A DNA stretch of 64,000 nucleotides from SYFY01 sp041752315 (GTDB lineage Bacteria; Pseudomonadota; Gammaproteobacteria; Pseudomonadales; Azotimanducaceae), in the NCBI GenBank assembly GCA_041752315.1, contig JBGSHJ010000071.1, forward strand, positions 1 to 64,000. The letters are read 5' to 3'. The notes under the pieces are model-generated. The model worked only from the letters and a program-made list of their open reading frames with translations, had not been told where the DNA came from and searched no databases. The stretch's first letter is position 1. Every line of letters begins with the position of its first letter. Positions 1 to 8,446 of this stretch are shown in pieces. The position numbers and the translations under genes are program-made.

Positions 1-332
1 GGCAGCGCTTCGAAGCGTAAAAGAGTTCTGAATTCGGCACCACCCCGATTAGGCAATTTCGTACGCCAATTACAGTGATCTTCCTGTCTCGTGCTCCTGC
101 CATCTCGAGCAAAGTCCGTTTAACTACAAATCGACGGCGAATCGCCTCCTAGCACGAACCTTCGCATCGCCGCACCTTTCACTTTTTGTGTCTTCCTCAT
201 GAGCTTACCCCCTCAATTAAGTAGTTCCATGTTATTACCCGGCGAAGTTGCCGCAGAGTCGCGGCGAAGCGGCTGAGTTCCATCCAGCACGTCCATGGGC
301 TAGTCAGTCGCGACAGGACCATCGATCTCCCA
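1..332. other. Left edge, no supported gene
   Basis: No ORF here resembles a known family. On the minus strand a 26-codon reading frame (200 to 120, beginning MRKTQKVKG) follows a purine-rich GAGGGGG stretch, but it is too short to assign. The region lies beside a transposase fragment, so it may be decayed mobile-element or flanking sequence; that is inference. Confidence 0.3.
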
Positions 333-722
333 TCAAGCCCAGTAATCACCGACACTTCGACCATCACGTGGCTGATCTTCAAACGTCTTCAGACCATCAA
401 AGTGATCGATGGGAATATGCAGTACGGGGTCCGGTTCGGTCAGTCGAAGGTTCACTGCCATCCGCAGACGGCTGCCCTCCTCCAGTATTTGTGATCGCCA
501 GAACGCGATGCAGCTACAGGTCGGGCAGAAGTGGAACTCGACCATATTCCCCCGGATATAGGCCCGGGTCGGCCCTGAAACATGGATCCGCTCGCCTTCA
601 AAGTCATAAGCCCACAGCGCGCCATAGCGGCGACAGACCGTGCAATTGCAAGCGGTGGCGCCTTCCGGCATTCCGTCGAAGCGCCATCGAACCAGTCCGC
701 AGTGGCAGGAACCTTCGATCAT
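333..722 (-). CDS. GFA (CENP-V/GFA) family zinc-binding protein
   Basis: About 129 residues. The N-terminus carries GSCHCGLVRW and then CNCTVCRRYGALWAY, with a later FCPTCSCIAFW. These are the paired cysteine motifs of the glutathione-dependent formaldehyde-activating enzyme (GFA) fold, which binds two zinc ions. Family members range from glutathione-hydroxymethyl transferases to proteins of unknown substrate, so the reaction here is not fixed. The frame stays open to an upstream ATG at 809. I chose the ATG at 722 because GAGGTGGAGG lies a few bases upstream and the GFA fold begins immediately. The gene stands alone, convergent with an IS91-type transposase fragment. Confidence 0.8.
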   Translation of the reverse strand: MIEGSCHCGLVRWRFDGMPEGATACNCTVCRRYGALWAYDFEGERIHVSGPTRAYIRGNMVEFHFCPTCSCIAFWRSQILEEGSRLRMAVNLRLTEPDPVLHIPIDHFDGLKTFEDQPRDGRSVGDYWA

Positions 723-883
723 TTCAGCCTCCACCTCACGTGAGTCGTCGTAGTCACGGTGCGGCAACAGCGTAACCGGCTTGCAGTCGAATTCAAATCT
801 CCTCCTCATGACCCCATCGCAGGAGGTAACCGCCGAATGATCTTGGGTGGATCCACGCGCATACGGTTCACTCTCTTCTCGGC

Positions 884-1072
884 TTCCTGCAGGTGAAGTG
901 CAACGGCTGCCGTCACGGGCACCTTGAGGCCTTTTCCTGCAAACGTCGTGGCTTCTGTCCCGTCTGTGGCGCTCGGCGCATGATCGAGTCCTCGGCTCAC
1001 CTCGTCGATCATGTCTTCCCCTCGGCGTTATCCGAATCGGAATTCAGACCATTCACGGAAGACACCCGCTAA
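884..1072 (+). pseudogene. Fragment of IS91-family transposase (zinc-binding N-terminal region)
   Basis: Translated from 884 this frame reads FLQVKCNGCRHGHLEAF, then SCKRRGFCPVCGARRM, then a HLVDHVFP segment, and stops at 1070-1072. The CxxC...SCKRRGxCPxCGARRM pattern is the hallmark of the zinc-binding domain of IS91/ISCR-type HUH transposases. Only about 60 residues remain. There is no start codon in a sensible context, no catalytic HUH or Tyr region follows, and the frame ends in a stop. It is therefore a decayed remnant. The minus-strand ORF at 806-1012 covers the same bases and is its antisense shadow. Confidence 0.75.
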
Positions 1073-1432
1073 CCTCCCTGTTCTCCCCAACGGATTCCCT
1101 CTGGCAGCAGTCGCTGGGCTGATGAGTTTAGGAATTCTCACGATGTTGGCTGCAAAGCTGGTCCAACCCGACCGCGGGGTGGTGGTCCTTTCACGGCGGA
1201 GGTTACTGACATAGCCCTTTTGTGGGACTTTGGGTGACCATGGCAGGCAATCCAAGTCAGCTCGGCCGGGCATGAATATTGCTCAAAAAGTCAAAGAACT
1301 GCTGAAGCTGTCATTGGTTCAATGCCAACACTTCTGCCATTTCCAAACAGGAAGCCGAGATCGCCCGACCTCGGCGCTGGAGCAGATGACTCGTGATAGG
1401 CTCGATTTTTCCAGACGGAGAAGGAGGAACGT
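1073..1432. other. Intergenic stretch after the transposase fragment
   Basis: I found no convincing gene. Short frames on both strands have no recognisable motif. A strong AGGAGG ribosome binding site at 1422-1427 at the end of this stretch serves the next gene. Confidence 0.4.
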
Positions 1433-2184
1433 GTGCGCTACCTTGGTCGTATGAGTTGTACGGTCCTGCTGATTACCTGTGCAGCCGTGTTACCGATCAC
1501 CTCGGTACGTGGCGAAGCCCTGGCAACAGATGAAGTACTGCTGCTGGATGTCGCAAGTGGACTGGATTTCCAGGGAGGCGTCAGTCTGACGATGTCTCCT
1601 CCGGCAACACTTGAATTCTGGGTCGCGGCGACCTGGATCGAGGAGCCGGCCTACGACCCTTGTCTGTTTTCCCTGGAGGGAGAGGACGGCGTTGCGTACT
1701 CCGTACATGTCCAGGCAGACCGCAGGGCCATCGGTTTATATGCCGGTGGCGGGTACGCAGCCCTCCCGTTTGATTTCAGCGACGGGCGCATGCACAGCGT
1801 GACCCTGGTGTCCTACTCCCGACACTATCCGAGTTTTTTGTAGACGGAAATTCGGTAGGCGTGATCCCGCTGGGTACTGCGGGAATTCCGGCGGAAATGT
1901 TTCATCTGGGTTCGGTGAATGGTTCCCAGGCACCGTTTACAGGACTGCTGGCTCGCTTGCGGTTCTGGCAAGGTGTGCCGGTCTCCGGCCTGGAACAAAG
2001 CGACCTGTTGGCACAAACAAACATCGAAGGCCAGAACTTCTCGCTGCTGATGTATGCCGAGCCAGATGAGGTAGAACTCATGGATCGGGCCGCGATCCTT
2101 ATGGGGACAATCGAAGAAGATGGTGAAGCCCCCGCCGATTCGAATCGGCGGACACTTGCGCCAATCCAGTCCCTTGCAGACTGA
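1433..2184 (+). pseudogene. Secreted LamG/concanavalin A-like lectin-domain protein, frameshifted at a T6 tract
   Basis: The gene starts with GTG at 1433, five bases after AGGAGG, and a signal peptide (TVLLITCAAVLPITSVRGEA). A LamG-like beta-sandwich follows, with LEFWVAATW, DGRMHSVTLVS and then FVDGNSVG, the typical HxVTLV...F-Y-VDG strand pair. The first frame hits TAG at 1841-1843. Continuing in the -1 frame from the T6 run at 1834-1839 restores the fold without loss and runs to TGA at 2182-2184. The restored product is about 250 residues. A one-base homopolymer loss, a sequencing error or programmed -1 slippage would all give this pattern. The next secreted-protein gene starts 11 bases downstream, so the two are probably co-transcribed. 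Confidence 0.6.
1834..1840 (+). promoter_or_regulatory. Candidate -1 slippery heptamer T_TTT_TTG before a stop codon
   Basis: In the upstream frame the codons read AGT TTT TTG TAG, so the heptamer T TTT TTG fits the X_XXY_YYZ rule for tandem -1 slippage, with a stop directly after it. The -1 frame then continues the LamG fold. A possible hairpin TCCCGC / GCGGGA lies at 1865-1884, about 24 bases downstream, which is farther than usual for a stimulator. Confidence 0.35.
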
Positions 2185-2194
2185 AGGAAAAATC

Positions 2195-4168
2195 ATGCTG
2201 CGACGATTCGAAAATCTGCTCGGTTTGCTGGTTGTGGTACTGCTGTGCGCTGTTCCGCTAACGACATTCGGCGGGGGCGTGGGTGGAGCAGGTGGAGGGA
2301 AGACCCCCAAGCAGCAGCCTCACAAGGTACCGAAGAGCGTCCCGAACTCAGCCCCCACTATCTCGCGCCCGACACAAATCGCCCAACAGACCAGTAGTGA
2401 TCCGGCGAAGGTACAAGCTCACAAGACTGCGAAAGCAACGCTCGTCCAGGCGAAGAAAAGTCTCAGTGAGACCGATCTCGAGATCTCGAATCTGGCAAGA
2501 CAGCTACAGATTGATCCGTCACACAGAGAAGCGTCGCAGAGGCAGAACAGACTGACCTCCCTGCGTACTCAACGAACAACGCAGGCAGCGACAGTGCAGC
2601 GGGCGATAGTGAATGAAGAGCAAGCCATGAATGACCTGATCGCTGACGTCCAGCGGCAGGCCGTCAACCTCCCGATGGCTGGAGCCCCACGAGGTGTCGC
2701 CGCGCAGGTACAACCGCCATCCGATGCAACGGCGAGCACCTCCAATAATCCGCCACCGCCAATCGCAGTGAGACGAGTCGCCGCGGCTGAACAAACTACG
2801 GCCCGACCGACACCAGGCAACCGCCCCAGGAATGGCGGAGCGCTGGTCAGTGTTGCAGAACAACCTCCTGAAGCAGCCGTCACCCGAATGCTGCGCTCAG
2901 CCCCGGGCCCGATGGTGCAAGCCAATACTGCCCTCCCTCTCCTTGCTGCGCAGGGAGCGCAAGCCGCCGCTGCCGCAGCCCGGCGCCCACAAGTGACCAG
3001 TGGTTTTACCGCGGTCAGGCAGGTGGCTGTAGATCCTGCTCGGCCTGCAGGCGTCAATTCACCACTGCAGTCTGCGAACCGGAGGGTAGGCACTTCAAAC
3101 GTTGTGCCTCTGCAACGACTCACTCCCGAACAGCAGCTGACGAAAAACCGGCAACTCGCCTCGGGCCGTCGGGTCCAGGACGGCACCCCATGGGGTGGCA
3201 CTCCGGGGACTGTTGCCCTCGACGAGCGCTACGACTACGAGTTCAAAAGCACAAATCACCTCTACGGAAGAGACGTCGAAGCATTCGAGACTCTCTGGAC
3301 ACAACTGGGCAGACCAGGGGCTGACTTTGAAGACTGGGTCATACGTGCCGGGCGGGATGAACCAGTTACAGGCAAGGATGAATTTACGAGCCTGCGGCAA
3401 AGGTTCGGAGCATACCCCTCGCCGGTGACTTATCTGGATGCAAACCAGAGTCAGGCGCACAGACTGCGCCTCGACAACGGCAGGATCGGAATGGAGTCGA
3501 ATCAACCTTTGAATCGGGGTAATCGCAAACCGGTGGCATTCGTGGTTCATCCAGATGGAACGGTCCTCGTGGGCAACTACGAGCGCGGTAAATTCCACCA
3601 CTCCAGTCTTCGCAACGGAGGAAACGTTCGTGGGGCTGGGGAACTCTATCTGAACGGCGACGGCACCCTGAACTCGATAAGCGACAAGAGTGGTCACTAC
3701 ATGCCAGACAGGCTGCGCATGCTCCAGGCACTGGATGCCCTGAAAACTGCCGGAGTTGCTCTCAAGGGTGTGGCCTTGATCATTGGAGTAGAAACGGTGG
3801 GCACGGCCGAACACTTCCTGAACACGGAAGGGTGGCGATTGAATCCGGTCAATCAAGGGAAGATCGACCGCATAACGGCAGAAGACCACTTGCGTTCAAA
3901 ACCGGAAGGTACGTGGTTGTTACGGGAAGGTGGGCCAGGACAATTCAGGGACCAGGGCGTCATCTCCAGGGTTGCAGGCGGGAAGGTAGTGCATACAACC
4001 TTCGCCCAGGTCCTGGTCGGCCCGGCTGGACGACAGCGGCGGTTCAATCCCGACACCGACGGCGCGCAGCTGGAGTTTGTACAACAAGCCCTTGGTCTGC
4101 AGACTTCCAGCCTCGAAAGCGTATTGCCTTCGTTGCAGGTTGTGAACGCAGTTTCGACAGCTCAGTGA
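2195..4168 (+). CDS. Large exported protein with KFHHSS/SGHY domain and SH2-like C-terminus
   Basis: 657 residues from the ATG at 2195, which has AAGGA upstream; an in-frame upstream start at 2120 would overlap the preceding gene and hide the signal peptide. The order is: signal peptide (LLGLLVVVLLCAVPLTTFGG), a Gly-rich segment, a Lys/Gln-rich stretch that may be helical (about 60-140), a low-complexity Ala/Pro/Arg-rich linker (about 150-330), then a folded region from about 340. Around 465-500 it has GKFHHSSL, GAGELYL and SGHYMP. I associate this pattern with IQM-type plant proteins and some bacterial effector or toxin C-termini. At about 560-620, EGTWLLREG followed by GGKVVHTTF resembles the GTFLVRES and H-containing strands of SH2 domains. 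Function is unknown; an effector or surface-binding role is inference. Confidence 0.65.
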   Translation: MLRRFENLLGLLVVVLLCAVPLTTFGGGVGGAGGGKTPKQQPHKVPKSVPNSAPTISRPTQIAQQTSSDPAKVQAHKTAKATLVQAKKSLSETDLEISNLARQLQIDPSHREASQRQNRLTSLRTQRTTQAATVQRAIVNEEQAMNDLIADVQRQAVNLPMAGAPRGVAAQVQPPSDATASTSNNPPPPIAVRRVAAAEQTTARPTPGNRPRNGGALVSVAEQPPEAAVTRMLRSAPGPMVQANTALPLLAAQGAQAAAAAARRPQVTSGFTAVRQVAVDPARPAGVNSPLQSANRRVGTSNVVPLQRLTPEQQLTKNRQLASGRRVQDGTPWGGTPGTVALDERYDYEFKSTNHLYGRDVEAFETLWTQLGRPGADFEDWVIRAGRDEPVTGKDEFTSLRQRFGAYPSPVTYLDANQSQAHRLRLDNGRIGMESNQPLNRGNRKPVAFVVHPDGTVLVGNYERGKFHHSSLRNGGNVRGAGELYLNGDGTLNSISDKSGHYMPDRLRMLQALDALKTAGVALKGVALIIGVETVGTAEHFLNTEGWRLNPVNQGKIDRITAEDHLRSKPEGTWLLREGGPGQFRDQGVISRVAGGKVVHTTFAQVLVGPAGRQRRFNPDTDGAQLEFVQQALGLQTSSLESVLPSLQVVNAVSTAQ

Positions 4169-4334
4169 GCCGCCGATTCGTCAATCTGTTAGGGGGACCT
4201 GAGTTCGACTGGACAAACGGGCAACAGGCGATCAGGGCAACAAGTACCGGGTGACACCCGTAGTGCGGAAGAACAGCTGACGTGAACCAGACAGCTTGCT
4301 CATAACTTGAGGACATGCATGAATTTCCAGCAGA

Positions 4335-4787
4335 ATGTCCCTCACCACGATCATCCATGGAACGCCCGTGAAACCAATCGTCAGACCCTCGATCCTGTTG
4401 GCGTTGATCCTGAGCCTGGCAGGTCCAGCCCAGGCCGTCGACAACACCGGCGACGCCCAGGCAGCCGCAGTCCAGTGGCTGGCACTGATCGATGCGGGCG
4501 ACTATGACGAAAGCTGGAAACAGTCGGCAAGTCTGTTCCAGGCTGCACTGCCAAATGAACAATGGGACCGTACCATGCAGTCCATTCGTTCCCGGCTGGG
4601 TGCAACCCGAATGCGTACCGTGAAGAACCTCCAATATACAAGGACACTACCGGGAGCGCCCGAGGGGGAGTACGTGGTCATTCAGTTTCAGACCGATTTT
4701 GCCAACCTGAGTGGCGCAACGGAAACCGTGACGCCAATGAAAGACCAGGATGGAACCTGGAAGGTATCCGGATACTTCATCAAGTAA
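4335..4787 (+). CDS. DUF4019-like exported protein
   Basis: 150 residues with a signal peptide (ILLALILSLAGPAQA) and a mature part beginning with a helix that contains AAVQWLALIDAGDYDESWKQ. This is followed by QWDRTMQSIRSRLG and a beta-rich tail with VVIQFQTDF and DGTWKVSGYFIK. This layout matches the DUF4019 family of small periplasmic proteins, whose role is unknown. A GTG at 4368 is an alternative start that would still leave the signal peptide. It lies in a run of same-strand exported-protein genes and ends seven bases before the next start. Confidence 0.7.
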   Translation: MSLTTIIHGTPVKPIVRPSILLALILSLAGPAQAVDNTGDAQAAAVQWLALIDAGDYDESWKQSASLFQAALPNEQWDRTMQSIRSRLGATRMRTVKNLQYTRTLPGAPEGEYVVIQFQTDFANLSGATETVTPMKDQDGTWKVSGYFIK

Positions 4788-4794
4788 CCATCGC

Positions 4795-5679
4795 GTGATT
4801 CGCCGCCTGGCCAGGTTGACACTCATTTGCCTGGTTGCCTGCGGCTGTGTGCCGGAAGCATCGGTCGCTTGCGCAAACAAGCCACCTGAAGGGTATGCCG
4901 CCTTTCACTCCCCAACCAAGGTCACCATCGAAAACTACGACGACGATGCGATGGAGCCGTTCATGTCTCGGGATGGGCGCTTCCTGTTTTTCAACAACAG
5001 CAACGACCCACAGGTGGACACCAACATCCACTTCGCCGAAAGCGTCAGTGCTTCGAGGTTCATCTATCGAGGTCTGCTGGAAGGAGCCAACAGCACCGCG
5101 CTTGACGGTGTGCCAACGATGGATATCGCGGGCGCTCTCTATTTTGTGTCGACACGAAGTTACGACCAGTCTCTGGAAACGATCCATCGTGGCAACTTCA
5201 GCGGGCAGTCGTTGTCCGGTCCGGTGCTTGTCGAGGGCATTTCACGACGCCAACGAGGGTGGCTCAACTTTGATGTGGAAGTGAGCGCAGATGGAAGGAC
5301 CATCTACTACTCGGTAGGGCTTTTCACCGGTGATCCCGTTCCACACGAAGCGGATCTGGCCGTGGCTCATCAGTCAGGTGATATGTTCAAGAAGGAAACG
5401 GGCACCGTGTTCGAAGCGATCAACACGTCGGACCTTGAATACGCAGCCGCCATCTCGAAAGATGAACTGGAGCTGTTCTTCACACGTTTCAGCCAGGGTG
5501 GACTGGCGATCTACAGGGCAACCCGACCAACTGCCAACCAACCGTTTGGATCCGTGCAACCCGTGAGTGCAGCAGTCGGGCACGTTGAAGCGCCAACACT
5601 GAGCCCTGATGAACGGCTGTTGTATTATCACCGGAAGGGTACTGATGGCAGATTTCGAATCTACTCGGTATCCCGATAA
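4795..5679 (+). CDS. PD40/TolB-like beta-propeller lipoprotein
   Basis: About 294 residues from the GTG at 4795, seven bases after the DUF4019 stop; the frame also has an ATG at 4750 inside that gene. The N-terminus IRRLARLTLICLVAC ends in a lipobox-like LVAC. The mature protein has repeated PD40-type blades: SRDGRFLFFNN, SADGRTIYYSV, SKDELELFFTR and SPDERLLYYHR. These are the WD40-like beta-propeller repeats found in TolB and in many predicted periplasmic proteins. No enzymatic motif is visible. A role in binding proteins or carbohydrates at the cell surface is inferred. Confidence 0.75.
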   Translation: MIRRLARLTLICLVACGCVPEASVACANKPPEGYAAFHSPTKVTIENYDDDAMEPFMSRDGRFLFFNNSNDPQVDTNIHFAESVSASRFIYRGLLEGANSTALDGVPTMDIAGALYFVSTRSYDQSLETIHRGNFSGQSLSGPVLVEGISRRQRGWLNFDVEVSADGRTIYYSVGLFTGDPVPHEADLAVAHQSGDMFKKETGTVFEAINTSDLEYAAAISKDELELFFTRFSQGGLAIYRATRPTANQPFGSVQPVSAAVGHVEAPTLSPDERLLYYHRKGTDGRFRIYSVSR

Positions 5680-5714
5680 GTCAGCCTCCCCGTCCGCAAA
5701 CAGGAGTACAAGAT

Positions 5715-6029
5715 TTGGCCAGATATCTGTTCGTTTACCACGGTGGTCGAATGCCTGCGACCATGGAAGAAGGCCAGCAGGCCATGGCCGCCTGGGGGCA
5801 GTGGTTTGGATCCCTGGGTGCTGACGTGATCGACGGCGGCAATCCAGTGGGGGCATCCACCACTGTCCTCCACGACGGAAGTGTTGTCAGCAACGGTGGC
5901 GCCAACCCGACCACCGGCTACAGCGTGGTCAATGCCCGGGACCTCATTGATGCCATCGCCAAGGCAAAAGGCTGCCCTATCCTGCTGATGGGTGGTTCGG
6001 TCGAGGTGGCGGAGACGTTTGAGCCGTAG
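5715..6029 (+). CDS. YCII-related domain protein
   Basis: 104 residues starting at TTG 5715 with CAGGAG upstream. The sequence opens with ARYLFVYHGGR and contains MAAWGQWFGSLG and a C-terminal CPILLMGGSVEVAETF. This is the compact ferredoxin-like fold of YCII/DGPF-type proteins (small cytoplasmic proteins of mostly unknown function). No extracytoplasmic sigma factor lies next to it, although such partners are common for the DGPF subgroup. Two short CGTAGATCCCC repeats follow the stop codon. Confidence 0.75.
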   Translation: MARYLFVYHGGRMPATMEEGQQAMAAWGQWFGSLGADVIDGGNPVGASTTVLHDGSVVSNGGANPTTGYSVVNARDLIDAIAKAKGCPILLMGGSVEVAETFEP

Positions 6030-6149
6030 ATCCCCTCGACGTAGATCCCCCAGGCACACATTGCAGGCGAAGTCTGTGCGAACATTCCTACAAACTGGCC
6101 ATGTGTGTCCTTGTGGTTGTCCTGTCCTTGTGGTTGATCCTTGTGGTTG
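6025..6149 (+). repeat. Short direct repeats upstream of a methyltransferase gene
   Basis: CGTAGATCCCC occurs at 6025-6035 and 6040-6050. The 12-base unit TCCTTGTGGTTG occurs three times, at 6108-6119, 6125-6136 and 6138-6149, ending eight bases before the ATG at 6157. The repeats may have arisen by slippage. They fill most of the space where a promoter or leader would be. Confidence 0.7.
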
Positions 6150-6156
6150 AATTTTC

Positions 6157-6870
6157 ATGACAGGATCATTGCCGTCCAGACATGCCGAATCGTGGTGGCA
6201 GAAAGTGCTGCGAAAGCGGCGCGAAAAAAAACTGTTTGCGTCGTCTTCGACGGACCAGATCTTCGAGTGGATCTACCGGAACAACAAGTGGGGCGACGTC
6301 GATTCAGTGTCTGGCAGCGGCTCCAATCTCGCTCAGACATCCCGATTGCGGGCAGCGTTGCCAGCACTGCTGAAACGCCACGGTGTCCGCAGTCTGCTGG
6401 ACGCACCGTGTGGTGACTTTCACTGGATGGCGCATACACCGCTCGAACTTGACCAGTACGTTGGTGCGGACATCGTTGCCGAGCTGGTGACTCGCGTGGC
6501 AGAAAAACATGGTGGACAAGGCCGCGAGTTCATCTGCCTGGACCTGATTGCCGATGCTTTGCCGAGGATGGATGCACTCTTGTGTCGGGATTGCCTGGTC
6601 CACCTCGACTACGAACGCATCGCTGGCGTGATCGGCAACATGCAGCGCAGTGGTATTCCACTGCTGCTGACCACCTCACACCGCAGACAACTGGAGAATG
6701 AAGACAAGCTCACCGGGCAGCATCGATTCCTGAACCTTCAGAAACCACCCTTCAACTGGCCGGAGCCCATCGACATGATTGAAGAGGACATCCCGTCGCC
6801 GAAGCGGGATTCCGGGAAGATCCTCGGACTGTGGCGGGTGGCCGATATTCAAGCGCCTCGATTGTCCTGA
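6157..6870 (+). CDS. Class I SAM-dependent methyltransferase
   Basis: 237 residues. SAM-binding motif I is visible as SLLDAPCGDFHWM near residue 80, followed by YVGADIV (motif II), then MDALLCRDCLVHLDY (motif IV) and a TTSH segment. This is a Rossmann-fold class I methyltransferase. The long basic N-terminus (KVLRKRREKKLF) and the late ITTSHRRQ-type segment are common in small uncharacterised family members. The substrate cannot be read from the sequence. A three-copy 12-base repeat lies immediately upstream. Confidence 0.8.
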   Translation: MTGSLPSRHAESWWQKVLRKRREKKLFASSSTDQIFEWIYRNNKWGDVDSVSGSGSNLAQTSRLRAALPALLKRHGVRSLLDAPCGDFHWMAHTPLELDQYVGADIVAELVTRVAEKHGGQGREFICLDLIADALPRMDALLCRDCLVHLDYERIAGVIGNMQRSGIPLLLTTSHRRQLENEDKLTGQHRFLNLQKPPFNWPEPIDMIEEDIPSPKRDSGKILGLWRVADIQAPRLS

Positions 6871-6882
6871 GGCGCAGTGTGG

Positions 6883-7302
6883 TCAAAGGCTGTCCAGTTC
6901 GTGGTTCCTTGAACTCACCTGCTCATTCATGGTCCAGAAGTCATAGATGATCCCGATGCCAAACAGGCCGAGAGTGAGCAGATAGATGATTCCAGTGCCG
7001 ATCTTGCCCAGATAGAACCGATGCACCCCGAAGATGCCGAGGAAAACCAGACAGACCCAGGACACCGTATAGCTTTTTTCACCGGCGAGGAACCTCCGTT
7101 CCGCCTTCGCTTCCAGTCCTGGCATGAGAAACAGATCCACAATCCAGCCAATAAAAAACAACCCCAGTGTGAAAAGGTAGATCGTGCCGCTCACCGGTTT
7201 GCCAAAATAAAAGCGATGTGCGCCAAGGAATCCAAAAATCCAGAGGATGTAGCCAACGGCCAGGCTGTGCGTGTCATTGTCCGATCGCGCAGTGCCATGC
7301 AT
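6883..7302 (-). CDS. TM2 domain-containing membrane protein (two TM2 units)
   Basis: 139 residues from the ATG at 7302, preceded by GAGGA. It contains two tandem TM2 units: FGFLGAHRFYFGKPVSG...FFIGWIVDLFLMP and FGVHRFYLGKIGTG...FGIGIIYDFWTM. Each has the G-x-HRFYLGK turn between two membrane helices and the D after the second helix. An in-frame TTG at 7317 would give a slightly longer form that overlaps the upstream methyltransferase stop. The role of TM2 proteins in bacteria is not established. Placement directly behind the methyltransferase suggests co-transcription. Confidence 0.8.
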   Translation of the reverse strand: MHGTARSDNDTHSLAVGYILWIFGFLGAHRFYFGKPVSGTIYLFTLGLFFIGWIVDLFLMPGLEAKAERRFLAGEKSYTVSWVCLVFLGIFGVHRFYLGKIGTGIIYLLTLGLFGIGIIYDFWTMNEQVSSRNHELDSL

Positions 7303-7313
7303 CAATGATGTCC

Positions 7314-8387
7314 TCAAGGCTGGATGACGTAGTACATGTTGAACGGATTGTCGTAGTCAAGCCGATCGAAGCGCGTGAATCCTGCCGAGGCGGACATCGC
7401 CCTCGCGACCGGTTCGCAGAAGCCCAGCGTGCCAAGCCCTGCGCCACCGGGTGACGACAGGCCCGATGACATGCAAACCATGATCGAGAAGCCATACAAC
7501 AGGCCAGAGAGGGGCTGTTTGGCGAGGTTTTCCGCGAAGGTTGCATAACTTCGAATATCCTCACACAGCCAGATGCCGTCCTGCTTGAGCGAACCCTTGA
7601 TGGCCTGGATCAGCTGCGCGGGGAACAGTGTGTCGTGGATGACATCAAAAGTCGTCACGAAGTCATAGGTTGCTGCATCGGGCAGCGGTTCCTGTCCCGC
7701 ATGGGCAAGACGTACGTTGGGCAACCTTGCTTCAGCCAGATTGGCCCGTGCACGTGCCAGTGCATGTTCGGATATCTCGTACCCGACAAACTGCGAGGCT
7801 GGGAATGCCCTCGCCATGGCCAGGGTGGACAGCGCACCACCACAACCCACGTCGGCCACTGTCGCCCCCTTGCGCAGTCGTTCACCAAGGCCTTCGATCA
7901 GCGGCAGCACCTCATTGACCAGCGCCTGCTTCTTGCTGTACGCACCCAGACGTTCGATGCCGCAGGCACAAGCGGCCCCATGATCATCGTAGGTCATGCC
8001 GACACCTGTACGAAACGCCTCGACAACCTTGGGCACCGCTGGCGCAGCAGCGAGCACTGCGTCGAAACCACCTGCCAGAAAGGCCGGGCTCTGCGGATTG
8101 CCCAGCACCATGGCAGCCTCCGGACAGATGGAAAACCGATCTGTCCCGACGTCATAGTCAAGGTGGCCGACTGCCGTCTGGTGTCGCAGCCATTCACGCA
8201 GCCAGCGTTCCGAAAGCCCGGTGCTTTCCGCAAACTCATCGCTGGTCACGGACCCGGCTGCGGTCAGTGCCTTGTACAGACCGAGCTTGTCGCCCGCGGA
8301 GCTGATCGCACAATTGAAGCCCGCAGCCACAGTGCCGCCGACCAGCTTGATGTAGTGAGTCAGCTTGTCACGATCTATCGACGGCAT
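7314..8387 (-). CDS. Winged-helix class I methyltransferase (O-methyltransferase-like)
   Basis: 357 residues. The N-terminal part (about 1-90) contains SSAGDKLGLYKALTAAG and STGLSERWLREWLRHQ, the winged-helix dimerisation module of small-molecule O-methyltransferases. The SAM site ATVADVGCGGALSTLA lies near residue 175, then FVGYEIS and FDVIHDTL. The C-terminus ends in FNMYYVIQP. The target could be a small molecule or a quinone-like compound; the sequence does not say. The TM2 gene follows within a few bases on the same strand. Confidence 0.8.
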   Translation of the reverse strand: MPSIDRDKLTHYIKLVGGTVAAGFNCAISSAGDKLGLYKALTAAGSVTSDEFAESTGLSERWLREWLRHQTAVGHLDYDVGTDRFSICPEAAMVLGNPQSPAFLAGGFDAVLAAAPAVPKVVEAFRTGVGMTYDDHGAACACGIERLGAYSKKQALVNEVLPLIEGLGERLRKGATVADVGCGGALSTLAMARAFPASQFVGYEISEHALARARANLAEARLPNVRLAHAGQEPLPDAATYDFVTTFDVIHDTLFPAQLIQAIKGSLKQDGIWLCEDIRSYATFAENLAKQPLSGLLYGFSIMVCMSSGLSSPGGAGLGTLGFCEPVARAMSASAGFTRFDRLDYDNPFNMYYVIQP

Positions 8388-8446
8388 GGCCTGTCCTCAG
8401 TCAGTGGTGATGTTCACCGCATTCTGAGGGTACGGGCTCGACTCGA

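Noticed and set aside
1..332. Possible insertion-sequence end at the left edge
   Set aside because: No terminal repeat or transposase motif can be seen; the short minus-strand frame is too small to judge.
806..1012. 68-codon minus-strand ORF
   Set aside because: It covers the transposase fragment in antisense; the plus frame carries the recognisable zinc motif.
1865..1884. Frameshift-stimulating hairpin
   Set aside because: It lies about 24 bases past the heptamer, beyond the 5-9 base spacing usual for -1 stimulators; kept only as a remark.
3095..3889. 264-codon open frame on the minus strand
   Set aside because: Antisense to the large exported protein; no motif.
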